From Azorhizobium caulinodans ORS 571 (lineage in GTDB: Bacteria; Pseudomonadota; Alphaproteobacteria; Rhizobiales; Xanthobacteraceae): a stretch of 64,000 nucleotides of DNA. The DNA lies in the NCBI RefSeq assembly GCF_000010525.1, contig NC_009937.1, forward strand, positions 5,236,001 through 5,300,000. The letters are read 5' to 3'. Each line of letters opens with the position of its first letter. Within the stretch, counting starts at the first letter, position 1. The notes below the pieces were generated by a model. That model searched no databases and was not told where the DNA came from. It saw only the letters and a program-made list of their open reading frames with translations. Made by a program: the position numbers and the translations under genes. This document shows, one piece after another, positions 27,352-36,187 of this stretch.

Positions 27352-28421
27352 GCCGCCTCCGGAGTGAGCAGCCTCCTGTAGTCCGCCACCATGCGGTCCC
27401 AGGAGAAATGGCCGGTGACGAAGGCGCGCGGATCACCCGCCGGGGGATGATCGAGGCGCAGGTTGAGGGCCGCCGCCAGTGCCGAAGGGTCTTCGGGCGG
27501 CACGGCAAGGCTCACATCCGGGCACAGCCCCTCGCGCACCGAGCCGACGTCGCTTGCCACCACCGGAATGCCGCAGGCCTGCGCCTCCAGCACCGAGAGC
27601 GGCAGGCCCTCCGCGCGCGAGGGCAGGGCCACCACGTCGAAGGCAGGATAAAGCGCCTCCATGTCGGCGCGATAGCCGAGGAAGATCACCCGGTCGGCAA
27701 TGCCGAGTTCCGTCGCCAGGGCGCGGAACATGCGCTCGTGCGACCCCTGCCCGGCGAGCACCGCGACCGCCCCAGGCACCTGTGCGAAGGCGCGCAGGAA
27801 GACATCCTGCCCCTTCACATGCTCCAGCCGCCCCGACACGCCGACGATGCGGGCCTCCACGGGCAGGTCAAAGCGGCGCCGGGCCTCGGCGCGGTCCTGC
27901 GGCCGGAAGCGGTCCGTATCCACCGCATTGCGGATCACCGTCACCGGGCAGCCCCGCATGACGGTGGCCATCTCGTCCGCCACGGCCTGCGAGACCGCTA
28001 CCACGCGCGGCCGCACGAGACGCGCCACCATGCCGGCGATCCAGCGGTGGCGGGGGTCGTCATAGTGCCAGACGTCGTGCTCCACATGCGCGATCACCGG
28101 CACGCCGGCGAGGCGGGCGGCGAGCGTGCCGTAGAGCAGCGGGCCCACATGATGGGTCAGGACGGCGCGGGGCCGCAGCGCCCGCAGGTGGCGGGCGAGC
28201 TTGGGGATGAGACCGGGCGTCAGCCCCTGCGCCTTGCCCATGCCGATCATCGCATCGGGCGGCAGCGGAATGTCCGGCCAGGCGGCGAGGATCGCTTCGG
28301 CCGTCAGTTCCAGGCTGACGATGGGATTGTTGCCCCCGAGGCGGCGCGACAGATCGATGGCCAGAACCTCGAGGCCACCCGGTGTCAGGCGCTGGACGAT
28401 CTGAACAATTCCACCCGGCAC
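27348..28421 (-). CDS. GT4-family glycosyltransferase
   Basis: The 357-residue enzyme has the two-Rossmann GT-B fold of family 4. The N-terminal domain contains QRLTPGGLEVLAIDLSRRLGG, the linker has VTVIRNAVDTDRF, and the C-terminal nucleotide-sugar site shows VGVSGRLEHVKGQD and [30 protein letters not shown] place the start at GTG 28421, where CGGGAG lies eight bases upstream; the longer frame begins with a TTG that has no ribosome binding site. It is cotranscribed with the fused GT2/sugar transferase and divergent from the STAS gene. The sugar and acceptor are unknown. Confidence 0.85.
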   Translation of the reverse strand: MPGGIVQIVQRLTPGGLEVLAIDLSRRLGGNNPIVSLELTAEAILAAWPDIPLPPDAMIGMGKAQGLTPGLIPKLARHLRALRPRAVLTHHVGPLLYGTLAARLAGVPVIAHVEHDVWHYDDPRHRWIAGMVARLVRPRVVAVSQAVADEMATVMRGCPVTVIRNAVDTDRFRPQDRAEARRRFDLPVEARIVGVSGRLEHVKGQDVFLRAFAQVPGAVAVLAGQGSHERMFRALATELGIADRVIFLGYRADMEALYPAFDVVALPSRAEGLPLSVLEAQACGIPVVASDVGSVREGLCPDVSLAVPPEDPSALAAALNLRLDHPPAGDPRAFVTGHFSWDRMVADYRRLLTPEAA

Positions 28422-28463
28422 GGACGACTCCCGCACGGCGCGCCACGCCCATGCTTGCAATGC

Positions 28464-28484
28464 TTTACCGGTTATTAAGGTAAA
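28464..28484. promoter_or_regulatory. Inverted repeat in the divergent exopolysaccharide promoter region
   Basis: TTTACC and GGTAAA form a perfect 6-bp inverted repeat with a nine-base spacer, in an AT-rich patch between the divergent GT4 and STAS genes. This fits an operator for a dimeric regulator of both operons; no regulator is identified. Confidence 0.4.
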
Positions 28485-28618
28485 TCGATTGTTCTGGCGA
28501 TGGATAACACCGCTCTGCGTCGGTCGGTTCTCTCTTCCCGGAAGGAGAAATTTGGCCGCACCCGTCAGACGCGGTGCGAAGACTATGCGTAAGCCGCGAT
28601 GATGAGAGCGGGGGCTCC

Positions 28619-28897
28619 ATGCCGAAGGTGGTCGAGATCGCGGGAGACATGGACGCCGCCGCCATGGCCGAACTCAAGGCAACGTTCGAGACCTTGGGCA
28701 GCACGGCGGACGATGTGGTGCTGGATCTGGCGCAGGTGGAATTCATGGATTCCTCGGGCGTCGGCGGCATCGTGTTTCTCTACAAGCGCCTGAAGATGAA
28801 CGGCCACCGGCTCAGCCTGGTGGGCGCCGGCGGGCAGCCACTCCAGCTTCTCACCCATTTGCGGATGGCCGACCTCATCGCGGAGCAAAGACCGTGA
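28619..28897 (+). CDS. STAS-domain protein (anti-sigma factor antagonist-like)
   Basis: The 92-residue protein is a single STAS domain: VVEIAGDMDAAAMAELKATF, then the phosphorylatable-serine loop FMDSSGVGGIVFLYKRL and LVGAGGQPLQLL. Such proteins take part in partner-switching cascades, where an anti-sigma kinase phosphorylates the loop serine. No kinase or phosphatase gene is nearby. The ATG at 28619 has a GGGGG stretch upstream. It overlaps the next lipoprotein gene by four bases, so it belongs to the exopolysaccharide export operon and may regulate synthesis or export after translation. Confidence 0.85.
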   Translation: MPKVVEIAGDMDAAAMAELKATFETLGSTADDVVLDLAQVEFMDSSGVGGIVFLYKRLKMNGHRLSLVGAGGQPLQLLTHLRMADLIAEQRP

Positions 28898-29271
28898 GCC
28901 AGCACCAGGCACCGGGCGTCCTGAAGATGGCAGCGCTGGCCGCCGCCTGCCTCGCGCTCGCGGGCTGCGAGGCCAGCACCTTCCTGCCATGGCCCGACGA
29001 GGGCCGGGGCGGCCTCGCCGAACGCCGCCCGTCCACCGATGCGCGCATCGACAACCTCTCCGACCAGTTGGTCGTGCTCATTTCGCGGAACGCCCGCTAC
29101 TACGCCGCCGCCGACACGGCGGACGCCGAGCGTCTCCTGATCCAGATCCGGCGGCAGTCGGAGGGTGGCTTCCCCGAGGATACCGAAATCGACATCGCCC
29201 GCTTCAAGCAGAAGCTGGCGATGATCGAACGCCAGTTGCCGCGGCGCGCCGCACAGAGCGGGAGCCGCTGA
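28894..29271 (+). CDS. Small lipoprotein of the exopolysaccharide export operon
   Basis: The 125-residue product has a signal peptide with lipobox LALAGC (Cys24) and a charged helical remainder (DARIDNLSDQLVVLISRNARYY; IARFKQKLAMIERQLPRR). Start is GTG, overlapping the STAS stop as GTGA; the stop shares one base with the next start (TGATG). I recognise no family. The adjacent exporter lacks its own lipobox, so this could be an accessory outer-membrane lipoprotein for export; that is inference from position. Confidence 0.75.
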   Translation: MSQHQAPGVLKMAALAAACLALAGCEASTFLPWPDEGRGGLAERRPSTDARIDNLSDQLVVLISRNARYYAAADTADAERLLIQIRRQSEGGFPEDTEIDIARFKQKLAMIERQLPRRAAQSGSR

Positions 29272-31412
29272 TGGGCCGCCTCCCCGTCCCTCTGCTCGCT
29301 GCCATCCTGGCCTTTCTCGCGTTCGCGCTGCCCGGCGTCCTGCACGCCCAGCAGCCGCCGGCGGCGGATCGGGCCATTCGGCTGCGCGTTGGCGACGTGC
29401 TGGCCATCACGCTGCCGGGCGAGTCCGTGTTCAACAAGGATTTCGCGGTGGACCGCAACGGTCGCATCACCTTGCCGGAAGTCGGCGAGGTGGACGTGGC
29501 CGGGCGCACCATGCCCGAAGCCATCACCATCGTGCGCAACGCCCTCGCCCGCGCCTATCGCGACCTCTCCCGCCTCCAGGTGGGCCTGAAGGAGCGCCGG
29601 CTGGTGGTGACAGTGCTGGGTTATGTGGTCAATCCGGGCGAGGTGAACCTGCCCGTGGACGCCGGCATCCAGCAGGCGATCGGCGCCTCCGGCGGACTCC
29701 AGCAGGGCGCCCAGCTGGACAAGCTCCAGCTGCGCCGCGACGGCAAGACCTCGACCTTCGACTACAAGAAATATCTCGACACCGGCGATGTGACGCTGAT
29801 CCCCCAGCTCCAGCCGCTGGACGAGATCTTCGTGCCTTCCTCTCCCGCCACCGGCAACGTGCAGATCAATTTCGATGCCCGCACCCTCGCCGACCAGGGC
29901 GACGCGGCCGACGCGACGTCGGCCGTGAAGGTGTTCGGGGAGGTCACGCGCGCCGGCTCGTTCGGCTACAAGCCCGGCCTCACGGTCGTGGACATGATCC
30001 TTCGCGCGGGCGGCATCACCCAATATGCCTCCGTCGAGCAGATCCGCGTGATGAACGGCGGCGAGCCGATCATCTTCAACATGAAGAAGTATCTGGACAC
30101 GGGCGACGAGAAGCTGCTGCCGCCGCTCAGCCCCGGCGCCATCATCTTCGTGCCGAAGCAGGCGGACGAGATCCGCCGCTCCGTGCGCACCGTTTATGTG
30201 ATCGGCGAGGTGAACCGGCCCGGTCCCATCGAGGCGCCGCCGGATTCCCGGCTGATGGAAATCCTCGCCAATGCCGGCGGTCCCACCCGCTATGCGGAAA
30301 CCCGCAACATCCGGGTGCTCAAGGCCGACGGCGGCGTGGAACCCTTCGATCTCGTGGCCTACACGGAGGGCACCTCCACCCGGCTGCCACTGATCCTGCC
30401 GGGTGACGCCATCTTCGTTCCGGAGAAGATCGAGACCTCGGACCGCCCCTCGTGGCTGAAGGTGGCGCCGAACCGCGCCGTCCAGGTGATGGGCGAGGTG
30501 AACCGCCCCGGCCGCTATGAATGGTCGGACGAGATGAGCCTGCTCGACCTCCTCGGCGAGGCCGGCGGCCCCAACCAGCGCGCCGACATCGCCCATCTCC
30601 AGATCCTCCAGTCGGAGAAGGATACGGCGACCCCCGTCACCTTCGACCTCCAGGCCTTCCTCAGCAATGGCGGCAGCCTGAACCAGCTTCCCAAGATTCG
30701 GGCGGGCAACGTCATCCGCATGCCCTCGCTGCCGGAATCGCCCATCGACAACAAGGCGAAGTGGGTGCAGCTGGCGAAGGAGGACGTGATCTACATCATG
30801 GGCCAGGTGCAGATCCCCGGCCGCTACGCCTTCAACAAGAACATGTCCTTCCTGGACATCCTGTCCGCCGCCAACGGCCCGACCCAGACCGCCGACCTGC
30901 GCAACGTGCGTGTGTCGCACCGCGGCCTGCCGGGATCGAAGGTCACGCAGGTGAACCTCGCCCAGTATTTCGCGACGGGTGACGACAAGCTGCTGCCGCG
31001 GGTGAAGACCGGCGACGTCATCTTCATCCCGGACCGGGCGAACAAGGAGTGGTTCGACGACAGCAAGGAGAGCACCGTGCGCGTGCTCGGCGCCGTCGCC
31101 CGTCCCGGACGCTACCGCTTCGACAACAGCATGACGCTGCTCGATCTGCTGGCGGAAGCCGGCGGCCCCACCAGCGACGCCTACCAGCAGAAGATCGTGG
31201 TGGTGAACCTCGGCTGCTGCCGGGAACAGGCCCGGATCTTCGATCTGATCCAGTTCGCCAAGACCGGCGACATCCGCCTCTTGCCGGTGGTACAGGCGGG
31301 TGACACGGTCTATGTGCCGACCACGGCGCAGAGCGGCTGGAAGATATTCATGGACGGCGTGCAGAATGTCCTGCCCATCGTCTCGCTCATCGCCTTCCTC
31401 TCGGGAGGCTAG
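29271..31412 (+). CDS. Polysaccharide export outer-membrane protein with six SLBB modules
   Basis: The 713-residue protein has a cleavable signal peptide (ending near LHAQQ, no lipobox Cys) and a poly-export domain (residues about 36-110, RLRVGDVLAITLPGE). Six successive SLBB-like modules begin near residues 115, 221, 310, 406, 509 and 605, each opening with V-x-G-x-V-x-x-P/A-G and closing with a GDxIFVP-like strand. A hydrophobic C-terminus (IVSLIAFLSGG) follows. Wza-type exporters usually carry two or three such modules. It would form the periplasmic and outer-membrane conduit for the polysaccharide. It is the third gene of an overlapping trio with the STAS and lipoprotein genes. Confidence 0.88.
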   Translation: MGRLPVPLLAAILAFLAFALPGVLHAQQPPAADRAIRLRVGDVLAITLPGESVFNKDFAVDRNGRITLPEVGEVDVAGRTMPEAITIVRNALARAYRDLSRLQVGLKERRLVVTVLGYVVNPGEVNLPVDAGIQQAIGASGGLQQGAQLDKLQLRRDGKTSTFDYKKYLDTGDVTLIPQLQPLDEIFVPSSPATGNVQINFDARTLADQGDAADATSAVKVFGEVTRAGSFGYKPGLTVVDMILRAGGITQYASVEQIRVMNGGEPIIFNMKKYLDTGDEKLLPPLSPGAIIFVPKQADEIRRSVRTVYVIGEVNRPGPIEAPPDSRLMEILANAGGPTRYAETRNIRVLKADGGVEPFDLVAYTEGTSTRLPLILPGDAIFVPEKIETSDRPSWLKVAPNRAVQVMGEVNRPGRYEWSDEMSLLDLLGEAGGPNQRADIAHLQILQSEKDTATPVTFDLQAFLSNGGSLNQLPKIRAGNVIRMPSLPESPIDNKAKWVQLAKEDVIYIMGQVQIPGRYAFNKNMSFLDILSAANGPTQTADLRNVRVSHRGLPGSKVTQVNLAQYFATGDDKLLPRVKTGDVIFIPDRANKEWFDDSKESTVRVLGAVARPGRYRFDNSMTLLDLLAEAGGPTSDAYQQKIVVVNLGCCREQARIFDLIQFAKTGDIRLLPVVQAGDTVYVPTTAQSGWKIFMDGVQNVLPIVSLIAFLSGG

Positions 31413-31556
31413 ACCCGGCGGATGCGGTCCGGCGGGAGCGGTGTGACCCATTCCTGCGGACGGGTTACGATCCGGCGTGCCGGCGGCTATCGGATGGGAA
31501 CCGGGAGACAGGACGCACGGGCAGCCGCTCCGGCTGTCCGGGACGGGAGAGGGTTC

Positions 31557-32243
31557 ATGTGGGGCAGAGGCCTTCGCGAGGTCGAATCCGTCTACCTCGC
31601 CACGTTCGGACAGGGCGTGCGGGTGGTCGGCGTGACCGGCGTGGTCAGCGGCAGCGGCGTCTCCACGCTCGCGGCAGCGCTCGCGGAGCGCGCCAAGCGG
31701 CGGAACCGCACGCTGCTCATCGGCCTCTCCGATCCCACCGCCGCGGTTCCCGCACAGGCCACCCGCTGGTCTCCGGAGGACGCGGACCTCACCCCCTACA
31801 TCGAGGAAGACCCGCGCGGCTTCGACCGGCTCCAGGCCTCGCCTTTGCCCGAGGCCAGCTTCGCCTTCCGCAATGCGCTCGCCATCCGCAACATGCTGGA
31901 CGGGCTGATGCGCTCCTATGACGCCATCGTGCTCGATCTCGCCGCCGTGGAGCCGAGCGAACGCGTCGCCGTACCGGTCACCGCCATCGCCTCGGCCTGC
32001 GAGAGCATCGTGGTGGTGTGCCTCGCCGGCCGGGTCACGCGCGCCATGCTGAACCGCGCCGCCAGTGCGCTGCGCCAGGCGAATGCGCCCATCCAGGGCA
32101 TCGTGGTGAACGACCGCTTCAATCCCACCCCGGGCGAAGAGCTGGCGGCCGAGGCCGAGCGCCTCATGCCCTTCGCGCCGGATCTGGTGCAGCGCTTCAT
32201 CTCCGCCGTGCGCGGCAGCCGGATGCTCAATACCAAGCTGTGA
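31557..32243 (+). CDS. CpsD/CapB-like P-loop protein lacking the Walker A lysine
   Basis: This 228-residue protein has the MinD/BY-kinase fold outline: VVGVTGVVSGSGVSTLAAALAERAKRRNRTLLIGLSD, then YDAIVLDLAAVEPSE as Walker B, and IQGIVVNDRF. In active members the P-loop reads Gly-x-Gly-Lys-Ser/Thr; here it is GSGVST, with Val in place of Lys. The C-terminus has no tyrosine cluster. It is therefore probably not an active tyrosine kinase. ATG 31557 follows GGGAGAGGG; frame upstream is non-homologous. It lies downstream of the exporter gene and convergent with the Wzz gene, as expected for a polysaccharide co-polymerase partner. Confidence 0.75.
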   Translation: MWGRGLREVESVYLATFGQGVRVVGVTGVVSGSGVSTLAAALAERAKRRNRTLLIGLSDPTAAVPAQATRWSPEDADLTPYIEEDPRGFDRLQASPLPEASFAFRNALAIRNMLDGLMRSYDAIVLDLAAVEPSERVAVPVTAIASACESIVVVCLAGRVTRAMLNRAASALRQANAPIQGIVVNDRFNPTPGEELAAEAERLMPFAPDLVQRFISAVRGSRMLNTKL

Positions 32244-32270
32244 GCGGGCGCCGCGAAGGCGGCCCCGTCC

Positions 32271-33764
32271 TCAGGCGGCGTAGGGGCGCGGCTGGGCTTC
32301 CTGCGGCGAGATGCGCGGCACACGGGCGATGACCGGCACGCCGAGGATGCGGGCGAAATCCGCCGGCCGCCGCAGGCGGGTGTCGAGCAGCTCGCTCGCC
32401 GCCGCCAGGGCCCCGCCCACCGCAAAGCCCGAGATGATCCCCGCCAGCACATAGAGCGCATAGCCGGGCGTGACCTTGGATGCCGGATCCGACGGGGTTT
32501 CCAGCACCTTCACGCGCTCGGGCGCCTCGAACACGCCGAGCGCACCGGTGACACGCGCCATCTCGTAGCGCTTGGCCAGCGATTCATAATTATCCCGCGC
32601 GAAGGACACCTGGCGCTCCAGCTGCTGCTGCTGCTGGTCGATGGGGCCGAACTCGGCAATATCCCTCTGGAGCACCGCGATGACCTTGCGCAACTGGTCC
32701 ACCTCGCTCTCGATGGCGGTGCGCTTGCTCTGCTGCTCCTGCAGGCGCTGGAGCTGAGAGACGAGGAGCGGGGTCGCATTGCGGTCGCTGTCATTGCCGC
32801 GCTGGTCGCCGGCAGGTGCGGTGCCGACGCCGGCGGCGATGTTCCATAGCCGGTCGAGATCGGTGGTGGAGATGGCGTGGCTGTCGTTCAGGAGGTGGCG
32901 CCGCTCCTCCTCCAGCCGCTGGAGGCGCCATTCGGCGGCCTGCACGAGGCTGTGCTCGTCGGTGTAGCGGGCGCGCAGCGAGGCCAGTTCGGCCGAGGCC
33001 TGGACGATGTTCTCCTCGATCCGGCCGATGAGCGGGTTGGTGCTGGCGAGCCGCTTGCGCAGTTCCTCCATGGTGGCCCCGGCGATGCTGAGGTCCATCT
33101 CCTTGGACTGGAGCTGTTGTTCCAGCGTAGCGAGGCGCTGAACCGTGCTGTTGTAGAGCGCCGGGAGCTTGTCGGCATTGGCGGTGCGGAAGTCGAGCAG
33201 CGCCTTCTCGGCACCATCGAGGGCGCGCCGCCGCTCGGACATCTGGTCCTTCAGGAAGCGCTCGCTGTCCTGCACCGCCGTGCGCTCGGGCGACACGAGG
33301 CGCTCCACGAAGCGGCGGGACAGCGCCTGGAGGGTCTGGGCGGGGGAATTGGGATCCATGCTGCGGACCCGCATCTCGATGATGTCGGAGCCGACGAGCT
33401 GGATGGTCACCGCCTCGGAGAGCGCCTTCACCAGATCATCCCGCTGCTTGGGCGGGGTCTCGGGCGTCACCCGGTGGAGGTCTTCCAGCACCTTGCCCAG
33501 CACCACCTCGGAATGGGCGAGCGCGATGAGCGCCGACATACGCTCCTTCAGGTTCGGATTGACCGCGATGTCGTTGAGGATCGGGTTGAGCTTGGAGGGC
33601 TCCTGCACCAGCAGCGTCATCCGCGCCTCATAGCGGGCGGGCGCGATCGCGGCGGCGACGAGCGCCAGCGGCGGCAGCAGCAGGATCGGGATGATGGCCA
33701 GAAACCGCCGGCGCCAGGCGACCTGGGCGACATAGGCAAACGTATCCGAAGCGGTCTCGAACAT
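32271..33764 (-). CDS. Wzz/GumC-type polysaccharide chain-length protein
   Basis: The 497-residue inner-membrane protein has a first membrane segment at about residues 22-42, a long periplasmic coiled-coil region (about 130-420, with many Gln/Glu/Arg heptads such as LEQQLQSKEMDL), and a second segment at about 440-465 (YALYVLAGIISGFAVGGAL). A short cytoplasmic tail LLDTRLRRPADFARILGVPVIARVPRI follows. It lacks the fused kinase domain of Wzc and probably partners with the separate CpsD-like protein encoded convergently. ATG 33764 is preceded by GAAGACGAG. It follows the OmpA-like lipoprotein gene by seven bases. Confidence 0.88.
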   Translation of the reverse strand: MFETASDTFAYVAQVAWRRRFLAIIPILLLPPLALVAAAIAPARYEARMTLLVQEPSKLNPILNDIAVNPNLKERMSALIALAHSEVVLGKVLEDLHRVTPETPPKQRDDLVKALSEAVTIQLVGSDIIEMRVRSMDPNSPAQTLQALSRRFVERLVSPERTAVQDSERFLKDQMSERRRALDGAEKALLDFRTANADKLPALYNSTVQRLATLEQQLQSKEMDLSIAGATMEELRKRLASTNPLIGRIEENIVQASAELASLRARYTDEHSLVQAAEWRLQRLEEERRHLLNDSHAISTTDLDRLWNIAAGVGTAPAGDQRGNDSDRNATPLLVSQLQRLQEQQSKRTAIESEVDQLRKVIAVLQRDIAEFGPIDQQQQQLERQVSFARDNYESLAKRYEMARVTGALGVFEAPERVKVLETPSDPASKVTPGYALYVLAGIISGFAVGGALAAASELLDTRLRRPADFARILGVPVIARVPRISPQEAQPRPYAA

Positions 33765-33771
33765 CTCGTCT

Positions 33772-34416
33772 TCAGTCCATCGCTCCAACCACGATCCGCA
33801 CCGTATCCGGCACGAATTCGGGATCGTAATGCTGGCGCGCATTCACGGTGGCTGGCAGCAGCGATCTTACCGTGCGCAGCCGCCGGTTCGCCAGCAGGGC
33901 CTGATCAAAAGCGCTGCCGCCCCCGCCCGGACCTGCGGTTATCATTACCTGGGTCTTATCGCTCACCTTCGCCGCCTTCCAGGCCTTCTGGAACGCGGCC
34001 AGCTCACGCTCGGGCGGCTGGTCGGTGGTGCCCTCGAACACGATCTCGAACTCGCGCGGCGCCGGGGCCGTCCGCGCCGGCTTTCCGGCGGTCGGTGCGG
34101 CGGCGCCCGCGGGGGCCGGCGCCGCGGGTGCGCCACCGGTTGCGAGCGCTCCAGCCGGGGCGGGAGCCTGCGCGCCATCGCCCCCCTGGGCGGGCGCAGC
34201 TCCCTCGGCGCGGGCGCGGGCCAGGATGTCCTGCACCGATGTGGAGCGGGCCGCCGGATCGCCGGCATTGGCCTGCTCACGGGCCTCGCGGAGCTTTTCC
34301 TCCGCGACCACGGTCGCCTGCACATTGGGGGGGATCATGGAGATGGGATCGGCCGGCGTGGTGGTGCAGGCGGCCAAAACGACCGCGAGCGGCGCCAGCA
34401 CGCAGCCGGCCCGCAT
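33772..34416 (-). CDS. Lipoprotein with a Pro/Ala linker and OmpA-like C-terminus
   Basis: The 214-residue protein has a lipobox ending VVLAAC (Cys17), a helical stretch (about 35-75), an Ala/Pro/Gly-rich linker (about 75-115) and a C-terminal domain with PREFEIVFEGTTDQP, ITAGPGGGGSAFDQALLANRRLRTV and VRIVVGAMD, resembling a degenerate OmpA/peptidoglycan-binding fold. ATG 34416 has GGGAGG eight bases upstream; the frame runs on to 34503, but without a signal peptide start there. It immediately precedes the Wzz gene. Anchoring the export machine to the cell wall is a reasonable guess. Confidence 0.72.
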   Translation of the reverse strand: MRAGCVLAPLAVVLAACTTTPADPISMIPPNVQATVVAEEKLREAREQANAGDPAARSTSVQDILARARAEGAAPAQGGDGAQAPAPAGALATGGAPAAPAPAGAAAPTAGKPARTAPAPREFEIVFEGTTDQPPERELAAFQKAWKAAKVSDKTQVMITAGPGGGGSAFDQALLANRRLRTVRSLLPATVNARQHYDPEFVPDTVRIVVGAMD

Positions 34417-34610
34417 CCACCGCCCTCCCAGACCACCTGCCACGATCATTCCCACGCCCGTCTTCCGCCGCACACCGAATCGCCAGTCTTCACTGTCGCC
34501 CAAAGCCGATCATTTTGCGACCGGACACAATACCTTATTACCACCCGAGAAACGGTTGGCGTTGGCAGTGAAACATGCTTTTCATCACCGGCGCGCCAGC
34601 GGGGTGGTTC

Positions 34611-36161
34611 ATGCAACGGCAGTCTTCTTCTGATCTTTCCGCGTCCGGGGAGGACCGGACGCGCCTGCCGGCGTCGATGATGCTCGTCCTCGCGGGGCTG
34701 ATCCTCACCTCCTACGCAGCCAAGCTCGTGGTGTTCTGGCTGGCGCCGAACATGAGCTATGCGGACGTGACCTTCCAGTATCTGGAACAGGCCCACCGGC
34801 TCATGTACGGGCGGGGCCTGCTGCCGTGGGAGTTCGTCTCCGGCGCCCGGCCCTGGCTGGTGCCCGGCCTCATCTGGCCCGGCATGGAGGCGGCCCGTCT
34901 TCTCGGCGGTCAGGCGCAGGCGCAGATCTTCGGCGCGGCGGCGGTGTGCAGCCTCATGTCCCTGCTGGTGATCCCGCCCGCCTTCCTGTGGGGCTGGCGC
35001 CATGCGGGCAGCGTGGGCGCCGTGGTCTGCGGGGCGCTCGCCGCCTACTGGTTCGAGACGGTCTACTACGCCGGCCAGCCCTTGCAGGACACCATCGCCA
35101 CCTTCCTGCTCGTTCCCGGCGTCTATCTCGCCTATCCGGACGGGCCGGCGCGCAGCTTCCGGCGCCTCGTCCATGCCGGCCTGTGGCTCGGCGCGGCGCT
35201 CGCCTTCCGGATCCAGCTCGGGCCCATCGTGCTGCTGGTGGGCGTGTGGGTGGCCCGGCTCGACATCCGCCGCTACGCCGCCTTCGTGCTCGGCGGCATT
35301 GGGCCGCTGCTCTTCCTCGGGCTGCTGGACTGGGCCACCTGGGGCATGCCCTTCCAGTCCATCATCAAATACGTGAAGTACCAGAGCTCCAGCATCGGCG
35401 AGACCGGAGAGGGCCGCTTCGGCTTCGTGCCCTGGTATCACTACCCCGGCTGGATCCTCGCCTACTGGTCGGGCGCCTTCGCCCTCATCGTGCTCACCGC
35501 GCTTGCGGCGGTGAAGCGGCTGCCGCTGCTGCTGGCCATCCCCCTCTTCAATCTGGCGGTGCTGGAAACCATCGCCATGAAGCACCCGCGCTATCTCTAT
35601 CCCGGCGTGCCGTTCGTGCTGGTGCTCGCCGGCATCGGCGGATCGCTGCTGGCGCTCCGGCTGTGGGAGGGGCGCGTGCCGCGCTGGCGCATCGCCGCCA
35701 TCGGCGCCGTGTTCGTGGCGCTCACCTCCGGCCTGCTCGGGGGCTTCGGCTATTTCGCCGCCACCTTCTCGCTGGGGCGCGGCACCATCCTCGCCACCCG
35801 CGCGGTGAATGCGGACGCGCAGAGCTGCGGCCTCGCCATCGCGCCGGGCAGTTCCTGGTGGCTGAGCGGCGGCTATGTCTATCTCAATGCCGACAAGGGC
35901 CTCTACGGCATCACCGCGGCCGATCCCGACTTCAAGGCGAAGAGTGCTGCCTTCAATTATATCCTCACCACCACCGAGCTGCCCGGCGAACCCATGGAGG
36001 ACTTCACCGGCACCGGTTATGAGAAGATCGCCTGCTATGCCAACGGCACGCGCGGCCCGGCGTGCCTCTGGCGCCGTCCGGGCACGTGCGACGCCAAGGC
36101 GGCGGCGCCCTTGAAGGCAAGCCTGCCGCCATGGCTCGATGAGGCAAAGGGCCGGCCCTGA
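34611..36161 (+). CDS. Polytopic membrane glycosyltransferase (GT22/Alg9-like)
   Basis: The 516-residue protein has about nine to eleven membrane segments and a luminal-type acidic loop after the first helix (APNMSYADVTFQYLEQAHRLMYG). The motif HPRYLYPGVPFVLV near residue 328 is the H-x-R-x-Y-P signature of lipid-linked, polyprenyl-sugar-using GT-C enzymes such as Alg9/PIG-B. A soluble C-terminal domain follows. ATG 34611 with GGGGTGG upstream is preferred over ATG 34575. It would transfer a sugar from a polyprenyl-phosphate donor on the periplasmic side; donor and acceptor are unknown. Confidence 0.72.
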   Translation: MQRQSSSDLSASGEDRTRLPASMMLVLAGLILTSYAAKLVVFWLAPNMSYADVTFQYLEQAHRLMYGRGLLPWEFVSGARPWLVPGLIWPGMEAARLLGGQAQAQIFGAAAVCSLMSLLVIPPAFLWGWRHAGSVGAVVCGALAAYWFETVYYAGQPLQDTIATFLLVPGVYLAYPDGPARSFRRLVHAGLWLGAALAFRIQLGPIVLLVGVWVARLDIRRYAAFVLGGIGPLLFLGLLDWATWGMPFQSIIKYVKYQSSSIGETGEGRFGFVPWYHYPGWILAYWSGAFALIVLTALAAVKRLPLLLAIPLFNLAVLETIAMKHPRYLYPGVPFVLVLAGIGGSLLALRLWEGRVPRWRIAAIGAVFVALTSGLLGGFGYFAATFSLGRGTILATRAVNADAQSCGLAIAPGSSWWLSGGYVYLNADKGLYGITAADPDFKAKSAAFNYILTTTELPGEPMEDFTGTGYEKIACYANGTRGPACLWRRPGTCDAKAAAPLKASLPPWLDEAKGRP

Positions 36162-36187
36162 TCCGGCTCGAGGAGACAGCCGCGCCC

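Noticed and set aside
28450-28460. TTG 28460 as the start of the GT4 gene
   Set aside because: It has no ribosome binding site, whereas GTG 28421 has CGGGAG at a good distance and begins the conserved domain.
29100-31451. Minus-strand open frame of 783 codons opposite the SLBB exporter
   Set aside because: It is the complement of the SLBB repeats and has a composition typical of a shadow frame.
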